This document shows, one piece after another, positions 8,396 to 16,441 of a stretch of DNA of 64,000 nucleotides (position 1 is its first letter; each line of letters begins with the position of its first letter). The DNA lies in assembly GCA_036267135.1 (NCBI GenBank), contig DATAWQ010000063.1, forward strand, positions 1-64,000. Reading direction: 5' to 3'. The position numbers and the translations under genes are program-made. Under the pieces are notes generated by a model. It searched no databases. It worked only from the letters and a program-made list of their open reading frames with translations, and was not told the DNA's origin. This DNA comes from PALSA-505 sp036267135. Its GTDB lineage: Bacteria > Actinomycetota > Actinomycetes > Streptosporangiales > Streptosporangiaceae.

Positions 8396-9163
8396 ATGAG
8401 CCACGAGAACCGGCTGGCCGGCCAGGTCGCCCTGGTCACCGGCGGCAGCCGCGGCATCGGCGCGGAGATCGTCCGTCGGCTGGCCGGCGAGGGGGCCGAC
8501 GTGACCTTCACCTACAACACCGGCAAGGACGAGGCCGAGGCGGTGGCCGGGCAGGTGCGCGACCTCGGCCGCAAGGCGCTGGCGGTGCACGCCGACCTGG
8601 CCGAACCGGCCGCCGCTGCCACCCTGTTGGAGACCGTCGTCACCGAGTTCGGCCGACTGGACATCCTGGTCAACAACGCCGGCGCCATGTACTGGGGCCC
8701 GCTGGCCGGAACACCGCTGGAGAACGTCGACCACCTGGTCGCGGTCGACGCGCGCGCCCCGTTCCTGCTCATGCAGGCGGCCGCGGACAAGCTCGCCGAC
8801 GGCGGCCGGGTGATCAACGTGTCGTCCGGCGTCACCAGCATGGCGCTGCCCGGCAGTGCGCTGTACTCGGGGGTGAAGGCCTTCCTCGACCAGATCACCA
8901 AGGTCGCCGCGCTGGAGTTCGCCGCGCGCCGGATCACGGTCAACGCGGTCGCGCCGGGCAGCACCACCACCGGCCACCTGGCCAACCCGACGCCGGAGGA
9001 GCGAGCGCAGATGGGCGCCGGTTTCGCACTCGGCCGCGTCGGCGATCCCGCCGACACCGCCGCCCTCGTCGCCTTCCTGGCCTCCGCGGACGCCGCCTTC
9101 ATCACCGGCCAAGTCATCTACAACACCGGCGGCCAATTCCGCCCCATAGGCCGAGCCCGCTAA
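8396..9163 (+). CDS. SDR family oxidoreductase (FabG-like)
   Basis: 255 aa classical short-chain dehydrogenase/reductase: NAD(P) motif TGGSRGIG at about residue 16, NNAG, VINVSSG, active-site YSGVK, then VNAVAPGSTTTGHL and a C-terminal ITGQVIYNTGGQ. Such enzymes reduce or oxidise keto/hydroxy groups; the substrate cannot be read from sequence. The start has an ideal aaggag site. Its divergent LysR neighbour probably controls it. Confidence 0.88.
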   Translation: MSHENRLAGQVALVTGGSRGIGAEIVRRLAGEGADVTFTYNTGKDEAEAVAGQVRDLGRKALAVHADLAEPAAAATLLETVVTEFGRLDILVNNAGAMYWGPLAGTPLENVDHLVAVDARAPFLLMQAAADKLADGGRVINVSSGVTSMALPGSALYSGVKAFLDQITKVAALEFAARRITVNAVAPGSTTTGHLANPTPEERAQMGAGFALGRVGDPADTAALVAFLASADAAFITGQVIYNTGGQFRPIGRAR

Positions 9164-9168
9164 CCCAC

Positions 9169-9408
9169 TCCCCCCACCACTCCTCAGCCCGTAACCACCA
9201 CCCCAACCTCAGTCCCACCACCCCAACCACTCGCCCCAACCTCAGACCGAACCCCACCACCCTCGATCATTCGCCCCAACCTCAGCCCGGCCACCCCCAA
9301 ACCTCAGCCCGGCCACCCCAGCCCGAGTCCCACCACCCGCCAACTCGACCACTTCAACCTCAGGCCAACCACCTCACCCACTCGTCCCAACCTCAGCCGA
9401 CGAGTAGT
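9169..9408. repeat. Irregular direct repeats around ccaacctcag
   Basis: ccaacctcag or close variants occur about six times, separated by cactcg/ccaccacc runs. The strand is extremely C-rich on the + side. ctcgatcattcgcccc appears here and again at about 9455. Confidence 0.7.
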
Positions 9409-9465
9409 TGGAGCCGAGCGGTTGGAGTGGTGGGCCAACCCTCAACTCCACCACCTCGATCATTC

Positions 9466-9520
9466 GCCCCACCCACTCGCCCCACCCACTCGCCCCACCC
9501 ACTCGCCCCACCCACCCCAA
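9466..9520. repeat. Tandem 13-bp array gccccacccactc
   Basis: About four head-to-tail copies of gccccacccactc, nearly perfect. No spacers, so it is not CRISPR-like. Confidence 0.85.
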
Positions 9521-9584
9521 CCCGACTGCCCAGGCCGCAGCCATCCACCACCGGATCCAGCGTCACCGGGCACTTTTCCCGGGC

Positions 9585-9630
9585 TGTGACCAAATTCACG
9601 TCCGATTTGCCCCACTTTGAACCCCCACAG
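9585..9630. repeat. 46-bp dispersed intergenic repeat, copy 2
   Basis: tgtgaccaaattc, then tccgatttgc, ending aacccccacag; same length and about 76% identity to 7174-7219. Confidence 0.55.
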
Positions 9631-9831
9631 GACGGGAAGAGTCGAAATGATCATGGTCTGAGGGCGGGGCGCGGGCCGGGGCTGTGGCCTGTGGGGCAGA
9701 TGGTGTTAGGCGACCAAGCCCGGGCCGGGACCGGTGGCCCGAAGGGCTGGGTGAGGTCAGGGGGGCGACCGCTGTGGGCCAGGCAACCATGCGCGGGGCC
9801 GGGAGCGAACCGCTGTGGTCAAGCGACGCGC

Positions 9832-9912
9832 GGAGGCCGGAGGTGGCTGAGGTGGGGCGGAGGCCGGAGGTGGCTGGGGTGGGGCCGAGGCCGGAGGTGG
9901 CTGGGGGCGGGA
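9832..9912. repeat. Three tandem 27-bp G-rich units
   Basis: Unit ggaggccggaggtggctgag plus gtggggc, three copies with the last diverged, just beyond the 3' end of the monooxygenase gene. Confidence 0.8.
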
Positions 9913-9926
9913 GCGGACCGGTGTGG

Positions 9927-11549
9927 TCAGGCGACGGGGTGGAGGTCTGGTGGGGCTGAGGTGGCTGGTGGGGCTGAGGTGGGAGTGGAATTCGGGGTAG
10001 AGGTGGAGGTGGAGAAGCGCATGGCGGGGTCGGTGATGCGGCCGTAGCGGAGGGTGAGGACGTCTTGGGCGTAGTTCATGCCGAGGCGCCAGGGGGCGTT
10101 GGCACCGCTCTTGGGCAGCTGGTCGATCGAGCGCAGGACGTATCCGGCCATGAAGTCCATCAGCGGCCGCCTGGTCATGTCCGGGTCGTTGTCGACGGGG
10201 ACGCACTGCCGGTAGCCGCGGGCGTCCATGTGCGCGAGCAGGCGGCAGACGTACCCGCTGACCAGGTCGGCCTTGAGTGTCCAGGATGCGTTCGTGTAGC
10301 CGATGGTGAACGCGAAGTTGGGCACGCCGCTGAGCATCATGCCCTTGTAGGCCAGGGTCTGCGGCGCGACCACGGGGCGGCCGTCGACGGTGAGCGTCAT
10401 GCCGCCGAGCAGGAGCAGGTTCAGGCCGGTGGCGGTGACGATGATGTCCGCGTCCAGGTGCTCGCCGGAGGCCAGGGCGAGGCCGGTCTCGGTGAAGGTG
10501 TCGATCCCGTCGGTCACCACCGAGGCGCGGCCGTGCCGGATGGCCTTGAAAAGGTCACCGTCGGGCACCAGGCAGAGCCGCTGGTCCCACGGGTTGTAGC
10601 GCGGCTTGAAGTGGGTGTCCACGTCGTAGCCCTCGGGGAGCTGGCGCGCGACACCCGCCCTGATGAGCTTCTTCATCAGCGCCGGGCGGCGCCGGCTGAG
10701 CTGGAAAATGGTGGTGGCGAGCAGCACGTTCTTCCACCGGGTGATCGGGTAGCTGAACCGGTCGCCGAGCAGCTTGCGCAGGCCGTTGGCCAGGGGGTCG
10801 GTCCCCGGCACGGACAGGATGTAGGTGGGCGAGCGCTGCAGCATCGTGACGTGCGCCGCCTTGTCGGTCATGGCCGGCACCAGGGTCACCGCGGTGGCGC
10901 CGCTGCCGATCACCACGACCCGCTGGCCGGAGTAGTCCAGGTCGTCGGGCCAGTGCTGCGGGTGGATGATCTGGCCGCGGAACCGGTCCGTGCCTTCGAA
11001 GTGAGGCAGGTACCCCTGGTCGTAGCGGTAGTAGCCGCTGCACGAGTAGAGGAACCCGCAGGTGAACGTCACCGGCTCGCCGCCGGGGCCGGTCGCCTCG
11101 ACGGTCCATCTGGCGTCGGCGGTGGACCACGCGGCGCCGGTGACCCGGTGGCCGAACCTGATGTGCCGGTTGATGCCGGCCTGCGCGGCGGTGTCGCGGA
11201 CGTAGCTGAGGATGGCCGGGCCGTCCGCGATCGCCTGGCGCGAGGTCCAGGGCCGGAACCGGTAGCCGAGCGTGTGCATGTCGGAGTCCGACCGCACGCC
11301 TGGGTAGCGGAACAGATCCCAGGTGCCGCCGATCGCGTCCCTGGACTCCAGGATCAGGTACGACTTGCCGGGGAAGCGGGCCTGCAGGTGGTGCGCGGCG
11401 CCGATGCCGGACAGCCCGGCACCGATGATCAGCACGTCGACGTGCTCGGTGGCGCCTGGCTGTGCCGACCCGGACGGGCCGGGGGTGGCCTGGCCGGGGG
11501 TGGGCTGGCCTGGCGTGCGCTCGCCGGGCGGGGGCGGGGCGGCTGACAT
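9927..11549 (-). CDS. Flavin-dependent Baeyer-Villiger-type monooxygenase (MymA/EthA-like)
   Basis: 540 aa class B flavoprotein monooxygenase using FAD and NADPH. After a Pro/Thr/Gly-rich N-terminal extension of about 35 residues come the FAD motif VLIIGAGLSGIGAA, RDAIGGTWDLFRYPGVRSD, the fingerprint FRGQIIHPQHWP (FxGxxxHxxxWP) and the NADPH motif VVVIGSGATAVTL. The C-terminus is a Ser/Thr/Pro tail. Close in type to mycobacterial MymA and EthA. It is followed in the same direction, upstream, by a SadH-like SDR (10-base gap) and a P450 (20-base gap), mirroring the mymA-sadH pairing known from Mycobacterium. A role in modifying a hydrophobic ketone or fatty compound is an inference. Confidence 0.9.
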   Translation of the reverse strand: MSAAPPPPGERTPGQPTPGQATPGPSGSAQPGATEHVDVLIIGAGLSGIGAAHHLQARFPGKSYLILESRDAIGGTWDLFRYPGVRSDSDMHTLGYRFRPWTSRQAIADGPAILSYVRDTAAQAGINRHIRFGHRVTGAAWSTADARWTVEATGPGGEPVTFTCGFLYSCSGYYRYDQGYLPHFEGTDRFRGQIIHPQHWPDDLDYSGQRVVVIGSGATAVTLVPAMTDKAAHVTMLQRSPTYILSVPGTDPLANGLRKLLGDRFSYPITRWKNVLLATTIFQLSRRRPALMKKLIRAGVARQLPEGYDVDTHFKPRYNPWDQRLCLVPDGDLFKAIRHGRASVVTDGIDTFTETGLALASGEHLDADIIVTATGLNLLLLGGMTLTVDGRPVVAPQTLAYKGMMLSGVPNFAFTIGYTNASWTLKADLVSGYVCRLLAHMDARGYRQCVPVDNDPDMTRRPLMDFMAGYVLRSIDQLPKSGANAPWRLGMNYAQDVLTLRYGRITDPAMRFSTSTSTPNSTPTSAPPATSAPPDLHPVA

Positions 11550-11559
11550 GTGCGTCTCC

Positions 11560-12453
11560 TCAGTTCGTCGTCGGGGCCGGGCGACGGCGGGCCCGCAGAC
11601 GAGTTTCCAGCACGGACAGGACGTCGTAGTAGTGCGTCGGCGCGATCCGGCCGAGCGCGTCGAACAGGTAGGCGTCCGGGCCGACCAGGATCCGGGACTT
11701 GCCGCGTTCCACGCCCCGGACGATGATCTCGGCGGCCTTGTCCGGCGAGGTCATGGTCAGCGCCTCGAACTCGCGGGCCATCTGCTCGTGGGTGCGGCCG
11801 CGGCCCTCGGGGTCTTTGCGGACCCGGGCGTTGCGGGCGATGTTCGTGGTGATCCCGCCGGGGTGCACGTTGACCGCGTCCACTCCGGTGCCGCGCAGTT
11901 CCTGGCGCAGTGCGTCGGTGAAGCCTCGCACGGCGAACTTGGCGGCGCAGTAGGCGCTCTGATAGGGGATGCCGACCAGGCCGAACACGCTGGAGGTGTT
12001 CACGATCACGCCCGAGTCCTGCTCGGCCAGGATGGGCAGGAACGCGCGGGTTCCGTTGACGACGCCGCCGAAATTGATCTTCCGCAGCCACTCGTCGTCC
12101 TCGGGCACCGCGTCCAGCACGGAGGAGGCCACGGCCACCCCGGCGTTGTTGAACACGGCGCCGAGCGGGCGCGGCATCCAGTCCCTGACGGACGCGGCGA
12201 ACGCCCGCTGCGCGTCGGCGTCGGCGACGTCGAGCACCGTGGCCAGCACCGGCCCGGACAGCGAGGCCTCGGTCTCCTTGAGCCCGCGCTCGTCGATGTC
12301 GGCAATGGCGACCGGCGAACCGGCCGCGGACAGCCGCCGGGCCAGGCTGCGGCCGATGCCGGAGCCGGCCCCGGAGATCATCGCGGTACGGCCGGCGATC
12401 ACGCGGCCCCGTGGTTGGCGGCCCCGTGATTGGCTGGGCTGAGGTCTGGGCAT
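11560..12453 (-). CDS. SDR oxidoreductase (SadH-like)
   Basis: 297 aa. AMISGAGSGIGRSLAR binds NAD(P), VFNNAG and IVNTSSVFG follow, the active site is YQSAYCAAKFAVRGF (YxxxK), and VHPGGITTNIARNARV is the substrate-loop region. The C-terminal IVRGVERGKSRILVGPDAYL is typical of the SadH-type branch found beside MymA. Start: ATG at 12453 with AGGAG eight bases before it. Middle gene of the P450-SDR-monooxygenase operon controlled from about 13.9 kb. Confidence 0.88.
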   Translation of the reverse strand: MPRPQPSQSRGRQPRGRVIAGRTAMISGAGSGIGRSLARRLSAAGSPVAIADIDERGLKETEASLSGPVLATVLDVADADAQRAFAASVRDWMPRPLGAVFNNAGVAVASSVLDAVPEDDEWLRKINFGGVVNGTRAFLPILAEQDSGVIVNTSSVFGLVGIPYQSAYCAAKFAVRGFTDALRQELRGTGVDAVNVHPGGITTNIARNARVRKDPEGRGRTHEQMAREFEALTMTSPDKAAEIIVRGVERGKSRILVGPDAYLFDALGRIAPTHYYDVLSVLETRLRARRRPAPTTN

Positions 12454-12473
12454 GTCGTGGCTCCTGTGGAAGG

Positions 12474-13883
12474 TCAGGCCCGGGTGGCGGTCGTGGTGGG
12501 CTCGGCGGTCGTGGTGGGCTCGGCGGTGGCGGACGCGGAGCGGGGGCGGCGGCGGACGACGGCCACGCCGCCCTTGGCGGGCGCGTAGGCGACGCCGCGG
12601 GAGTGCCAGCGCTCGCCGGGCTCGGTGGTGGGCACGATCTCGAACTCGCGCAGCAGGGTGGCGAGCACGACGTTCAGCTCCATGTCGGCGAAGGCCGCAC
12701 CGAGGCAGCGACGGAAGCCACCGCCGAACGGCACCCAGGCGTACCGGTCGGGCTTGACGCCGACGAACCGGTCCGGGTCGAACCTGGCCGCGTCGGGAAA
12801 CACCGTGTCGTCGGAGTGCACCAGGCCGATCCCGACCATGATCGTGTGCCCGCGCGGGAACACCCACTCGCCGAGGGTGAGGGATTCGGCCTTCACCCGG
12901 CGCGCGGTCAGGTCGATGACCGGACGGACTCGCTGCACCTCGAAAATAGTGGCCTGCCGCAGTTCGCCGTCGTTCGCGTCGGCCGCGGCGACCAGGCGGG
13001 CCAGCACGCCGGGATGGCGGCGGAGCCGCTCGATGGCCCAGGCCAGCGTGGTGGCGGTGGTCTCGTGACCGGCGGCCAGCAACGTGGTGAGCTGGTCGGC
13101 GATCTGGCGGTTGGTCATCCGCTCGCCGTCGTCGTAGCGGGCCTGGAGCATGATCGCCAGCACGTCGCCGCGGTCGGCCAGCGCCGGGTCGGCCCGTGCT
13201 TGATCGGACTGCGCCTTGGCGATGAGCCGGTCCACGATCGCGTCGAACTCGCGGCGGTAGCCGTTGAACCGGCCCCATGGGCTCCAGCGGCCCAGGTCGG
13301 TATGGGGCACCGGCAGCACCGCGAGCCGAGAGCCCAGCGCCACGAACCGTGGCATCAGCGTGCGCAGCGCCTCGAACTCGGCCCCCTCGGCGCCGAACAC
13401 CGTACGCAAGATCACGTTCAGCGTGATCCGCATCATCGACGGCAGTGTCTCGAACGGCTCGCCGTCGGGCCAGGTGGCGGCCTCGCGCCGGGTCTCTTCT
13501 TCGACGATGGTCTCGTAGGTCGCCATCCGCTTGCCGTGGAACGGCGGGATGAGCAGCTTGCGCTGGCGGTGGTGGGCGGCGCCGTCCAGGTTGAACAGCG
13601 AACCCTCGCCGAGCACCCGGCCGAGGTTGACCTCCATGTTGCCGACGTGCTCGGTGCTGGTCAGGAACAGCTGCTTGACCAGGGCCGGCTCGCTGACCAC
13701 CGAAACAGCCCCGAAGATCGGGACGTGGATGGAGTAGGACCGGCCGTAGCGGCGGCGCAGCGCGCGCATGGTGCCGCGACGGGAGGCGAGAAACAGTATC
13801 CCCTGGACCGGCTTGGGCAGCGGCGGCCCCGGCGGGAGGTGCGGGGTGCGGTCCCCTGCGGGCGGCTCGCGCGGTGTGTTCAC
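12474..13883 (-). CDS. Cytochrome P450 (mycobacterial CYP135/137/138-like)
   Basis: 469 aa. N-terminal proline hinge LPPGPPLPKPVQG, I-helix LLAAGHETTATTLAW, ExxR in FEVQRVRP, heme loop WVPFGGGFRRCLGAAF with the Cys ligand. Substrate unknown; needs external ferredoxin/reductase, not encoded in this operon. I chose GTG at 13883 because GGAAGGAG lies upstream; an ATG at 13940 would place the TetR operators inside the gene. The last 20 residues repeat AEPTTT, again from a DNA repeat. First gene of the operon with the SDR and monooxygenase. Confidence 0.88.
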   Translation of the reverse strand: MNTPREPPAGDRTPHLPPGPPLPKPVQGILFLASRRGTMRALRRRYGRSYSIHVPIFGAVSVVSEPALVKQLFLTSTEHVGNMEVNLGRVLGEGSLFNLDGAAHHRQRKLLIPPFHGKRMATYETIVEEETRREAATWPDGEPFETLPSMMRITLNVILRTVFGAEGAEFEALRTLMPRFVALGSRLAVLPVPHTDLGRWSPWGRFNGYRREFDAIVDRLIAKAQSDQARADPALADRGDVLAIMLQARYDDGERMTNRQIADQLTTLLAAGHETTATTLAWAIERLRRHPGVLARLVAAADANDGELRQATIFEVQRVRPVIDLTARRVKAESLTLGEWVFPRGHTIMVGIGLVHSDDTVFPDAARFDPDRFVGVKPDRYAWVPFGGGFRRCLGAAFADMELNVVLATLLREFEIVPTTEPGERWHSRGVAYAPAKGGVAVVRRRPRSASATAEPTTTAEPTTTATRA

Positions 13884-13922
13884 GGCGATGTCAGCTCCTT
13901 CCGGCCGGGCCTGCCTTACACT

Positions 13923-13963
13923 GGTACTCGTGAGTACCACGCCCCATGGTACGCTTGAGTACC
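13923..13963. promoter_or_regulatory. Twin 16-bp palindromes, likely TetR operators
   Basis: GGTACTCGTGAGTACC (13923-13938, 7-bp arms) and GGTACGCTTGAGTACC (13948-13963) are spaced 25 bp start to start, in the gap between the P450 and tetR genes and running into the first codons of tetR. Their symmetry, duplication and position fit autoregulation plus control of the divergent P450 operon. Confidence 0.7.
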
Positions 13964-14598
13964 GCGAAGGACAAGAGCCGGGCCCGGAAGGCCAAGAGCC
14001 GCCTACAGGCCACGAGCTAGCCGCGTCGTTCCGTCAGCGGCTGATCGAAGGCCTGGCCGCGTCCATCAAGGAGCGGGGCTTCCTGGACACCAAGATCGCC
14101 GACATCGTCCGGCACGCCCGCACGTCCCGCCGCACCTTCTACGCCGAGTTCGCCAGCCGGGAAGAGTGCTACATCGCGTTGCTGGACGTGATGAACGCGG
14201 AATTGCGGGAGCGCATCGTGGCCGCGGTCGACCCGGCGGCGCCCTGGCCGGACCAGGTGCACGCGGCGGTACTCGCCTACGTGGACAGCGCCGCGTCCGA
14301 GCCGGCCGTCACGCTGAGCTGGATCCGCGAAATGCCGGCCCTCGGCCTGGTCGGCCGCCAGGTCCAGCGGCGGGCCATGGACGCGCTCACCGACCTGCTC
14401 ATGCAGCTCGCGGCCAACGCACAGTTCCGCGGCGGCGGGGCGGTGCCGATGACCAGGCCGCTGGCTCTCATCCTGCTGGGCGGGATCAGGGAGCTGACCG
14501 CCGTCATCGTGGAGGATTCCGGCGACATCCACGACCTGACCGAGGTCGCCGTGGACGCCGCCACCGCACTGCTGCGCCCCCGGCCGGTGGTTTCCTGA
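13930..14598 (+). CDS. TetR-family transcriptional regulator
   Basis: 222 aa. The HTH reads GFLDTKIADIVRHARTSRRTFYAEFASREECY, typical TetR. The ligand domain has PAVTLSWIREMPALGLVGR. The GTG at 13930 is the likeliest start, although an in-frame ATG at 13888 exists; neither has a strong ribosome site, so the mRNA may be leaderless. It is divergent from the P450-SDR-monooxygenase operon and overlaps two matching palindromes, so it probably represses both directions. Its 3' end is 14 bases from repeat copy 2. Confidence 0.87.
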   Translation: MSTTPHGTLEYREGQEPGPEGQEPPTGHELAASFRQRLIEGLAASIKERGFLDTKIADIVRHARTSRRTFYAEFASREECYIALLDVMNAELRERIVAAVDPAAPWPDQVHAAVLAYVDSAASEPAVTLSWIREMPALGLVGRQVQRRAMDALTDLLMQLAANAQFRGGGAVPMTRPLALILLGGIRELTAVIVEDSGDIHDLTEVAVDAATALLRPRPVVS

Positions 14599-14612
14599 CC
14601 AGGTCTTTCCTA

Positions 14613-14655
14613 TGGCCACCGTTCAGGTTAATGATCCTTTTGGTGTAATGAACGG
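14613..14655. repeat. Dispersed palindromic repeat, copy 2 (hairpin between convergent genes)
   Basis: TGGCCACCGTTCAGG at 14613-14627, a 23-base loop, then TGAACGG at 14649-14655. The 7-bp stem CCGTTCA/TGAACGG lies between convergent tetR and the HpcH lyase gene, whose last 11 codons run through it. Probably works as a two-way terminator. Confidence 0.7.
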
Positions 14656-15540
14656 CTGCGCACCGGCCCGGCTCAGCGTCAGGGCCGCGAGCCGGTAATC
14701 GGGCATGGTGATGACCTTGTTGTCGAGCACCGCGGCGGGCTCGCCATTGTTCATCGCGCCCTCGTACGCCGCGCAGAGCTGACGGGCCGCTTGCACCTCG
14801 TCCGCGGACGGGGACATCAGCTCGTTGATGATGGCCAGGTGGTTGGGCGAGACGGCGATGCACGCGGTGTAGCCCAGTTCGGCCCAGCGGGCCACGAACG
14901 TCCTGACCTTCTCCAGGTTCCGGTACTCGGGGACCATGGAGCCGCCGGTGGCGAACAGCCCGTAGGCCGCGGCCGCGACCGCGATCTTGGTCTGCGCGTA
15001 GTAGTTGGCCGGTGGGAACAGCTCGTCCCCGGAGTCGGCGAACGGCCGGGAGCCGATGTCGGCCGCGTAGTCCACGTAGCCGAAGTGCAGGCCCGCCACT
15101 CCGTCCGCGCGGGCGATCTCGTCGAGCTCGATCATGGCCCGCGCGGTTTCGATCATCACGTGCAGTCCGTGCTCCGCGCCGCGAGCGCCGAGTTTCGCGT
15201 GCACCTCGGCGACCTCGCGGGCGGTCTCGGCCTTGGGGTAGCAGACCAGGAAGTCGCCGGGCGCCGACGCCAGCGCCCGCAGGTCGTCGGCCCCCCACGG
15301 CGTGGAGAGGTTGTTGACCCGCACGATGATCCGCCGGCCGCCGAAGTATCCGGGGCTGGCCAGGCTCTCCAGGATCCGGGCCCGCACCGCTTCTTTGTTG
15401 CTGGGGGTGGCCGAGTCCTCGAGGTCGATCATGATCGCGTCGGCCTGCACCTGCGGGACCTTGGACCAGAACTTCTCGTTGAGTATCGGCACTTCGAGGA
15501 TGCTGCGCATGGTCGCGTACGTGCTGCGCGCGGTCGCCAC
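14623..15540 (-). CDS. HpcH/HpaI aldolase / CitE-like lyase
   Basis: 305 aa TIM barrel of the CitE/HpcH family: DAIMIDLEDSATPSNKEAVR (metal-binding Glu/Asp), IIVRVNNLSTPWGADDL, HVMIETARAMIELDEIA, GLHFGYVDYAADIG, ACIAVSPNHLAIINE. Members cleave C-C bonds of CoA thioesters or keto acids with Mg. Start GTG at 15540, with AAGGAG overlapping the end of the upstream hydrolase gene (5-base gap), so the two are translationally linked. Last gene of the transporter operon from 20282. The C-terminal 11 residues (QPFITPKGSLT) are written by the palindromic repeat, so the native C-terminus may have been replaced. Confidence 0.88.
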   Translation of the reverse strand: MATARSTYATMRSILEVPILNEKFWSKVPQVQADAIMIDLEDSATPSNKEAVRARILESLASPGYFGGRRIIVRVNNLSTPWGADDLRALASAPGDFLVCYPKAETAREVAEVHAKLGARGAEHGLHVMIETARAMIELDEIARADGVAGLHFGYVDYAADIGSRPFADSGDELFPPANYYAQTKIAVAAAAYGLFATGGSMVPEYRNLEKVRTFVARWAELGYTACIAVSPNHLAIINELMSPSADEVQAARQLCAAYEGAMNNGEPAAVLDNKVITMPDYRLAALTLSRAGAQPFITPKGSLT

Positions 15541-15545
15541 CGGGG

Positions 15546-16388
15546 CTACTCCTTGTCCAGGAACTCGGTGAGCACCTCGAGGAACTCGCCGGGCTGTTCC
15601 CGCATGAAGTAGTGGCCGGCGTCGAACCAGCGGACCGAGGAGTTCGGCATGGTGGCGAGCATCTTGCCCACCACGGCCTCGTCCAGCACGTTGCTGGTCC
15701 GCCCGGCCATCAGCAGCGTCGGCATGCTGAGCAGCGCGGACATCCGCCACAGATAGTCGACGTCGGGCAGGCTCACCGAACCCGTGATCCACTGCACGTC
15801 CGGGTCCGCCTTGGGCACGAGCTTGCCGGCCCAGTTGCGCCGGAGCTGGTGCCGCACGTGCAGGTCGATGAACTCTTCCACCCACTCGGGGTGGAACGAG
15901 CGGTAGAACTTCCGCGCCTCATCCTCGCTGCGGAACCCGCGCAGGTTCGTGGTGGCCTGGATAAAGTCCCGCATCGCCACGGCGCCCGACGGCGAGTTCG
16001 CCGGGCCGGCGTCGGACAGGGCCAGCCGGCTGACCGTCTCCGGCTTCTCGCCGGCCACCGCGATCGCCACCCGCACCCCGGCGGAATGACCCACGAGCTG
16101 AACCGGCCCGATGCCGAGAGCGTCGATGAGCCCGTGCACGTCCCTGGCCATGGACCGGACCCGGTACCCGGCCCGCGCCCAGTCGCTGTCCCCGTGGCCG
16201 CGCATGTCCATCGCGATGACGTGGTGGCGGCCGGCCAGCTCACGGGCGAACGGATCCCACGTGTGGCACTGCACGTTCAGGCCGTGCAGCATCACCACCG
16301 GTGAAGCCGTCGGGTGGCCCCACTCGGTGTAGTGAAGGCGCAGCCCGTCGAGCTGCAGCCAGCCGTCCTGGTAGGAATCCGTGGTCAT
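15546..16388 (-). CDS. Alpha/beta hydrolase
   Basis: 280 aa. Nucleophile elbow VGHSAGVRVAI (Ser), oxyanion region MLHGLNVQCHTW, acid near PTLLMAGRTSNVLDEA, His in FDAGHYFMREQP. An MDMRGHGDSDWA segment before the elbow is usual. Could be an esterase, lactonase or C-C hydrolase; its place between an ABC transporter and a CitE-like lyase suggests it opens the imported substrate. GAGGA precedes the ATG at 16388. Same operon as the genes on both sides. Confidence 0.87.
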   Translation of the reverse strand: MTTDSYQDGWLQLDGLRLHYTEWGHPTASPVVMLHGLNVQCHTWDPFARELAGRHHVIAMDMRGHGDSDWARAGYRVRSMARDVHGLIDALGIGPVQLVGHSAGVRVAIAVAGEKPETVSRLALSDAGPANSPSGAVAMRDFIQATTNLRGFRSEDEARKFYRSFHPEWVEEFIDLHVRHQLRRNWAGKLVPKADPDVQWITGSVSLPDVDYLWRMSALLSMPTLLMAGRTSNVLDEAVVGKMLATMPNSSVRWFDAGHYFMREQPGEFLEVLTEFLDKE

Positions 16389-16441
16389 CTGCCGTCCTCG
16401 CCGTTGCGCTGTGTCGGATAGATCCATGGGTATAGGTGGGT

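Larger units (their letters stand above)
9164..9926. other. 763-bp gap with low-complexity repeats, no gene
   Basis: No convincing coding sequence on either strand. It holds three blocks: C-rich direct repeats (9169-9408), a 13-bp tandem array (9466-9520), the 46-bp repeat at 9585, and G-rich 27-bp units (9832-9912). It lies between convergent genes, where a long spacer is tolerated. Confidence 0.7.

Noticed and set aside
9466..9520. CRISPR-like array
   Set aside because: Units are 13 bp and directly adjacent without spacers; no cas genes.
10065..11546. 493-codon + frame opposite the monooxygenase
   Set aside because: No recognisable domains; composition is typical of an antisense high-GC frame.
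12454..13278. Upstream extension of the SadH-like SDR frame
   Set aside because: It is a frame within the P450 gene on the same strand; a good ribosome site supports the ATG at 12453.
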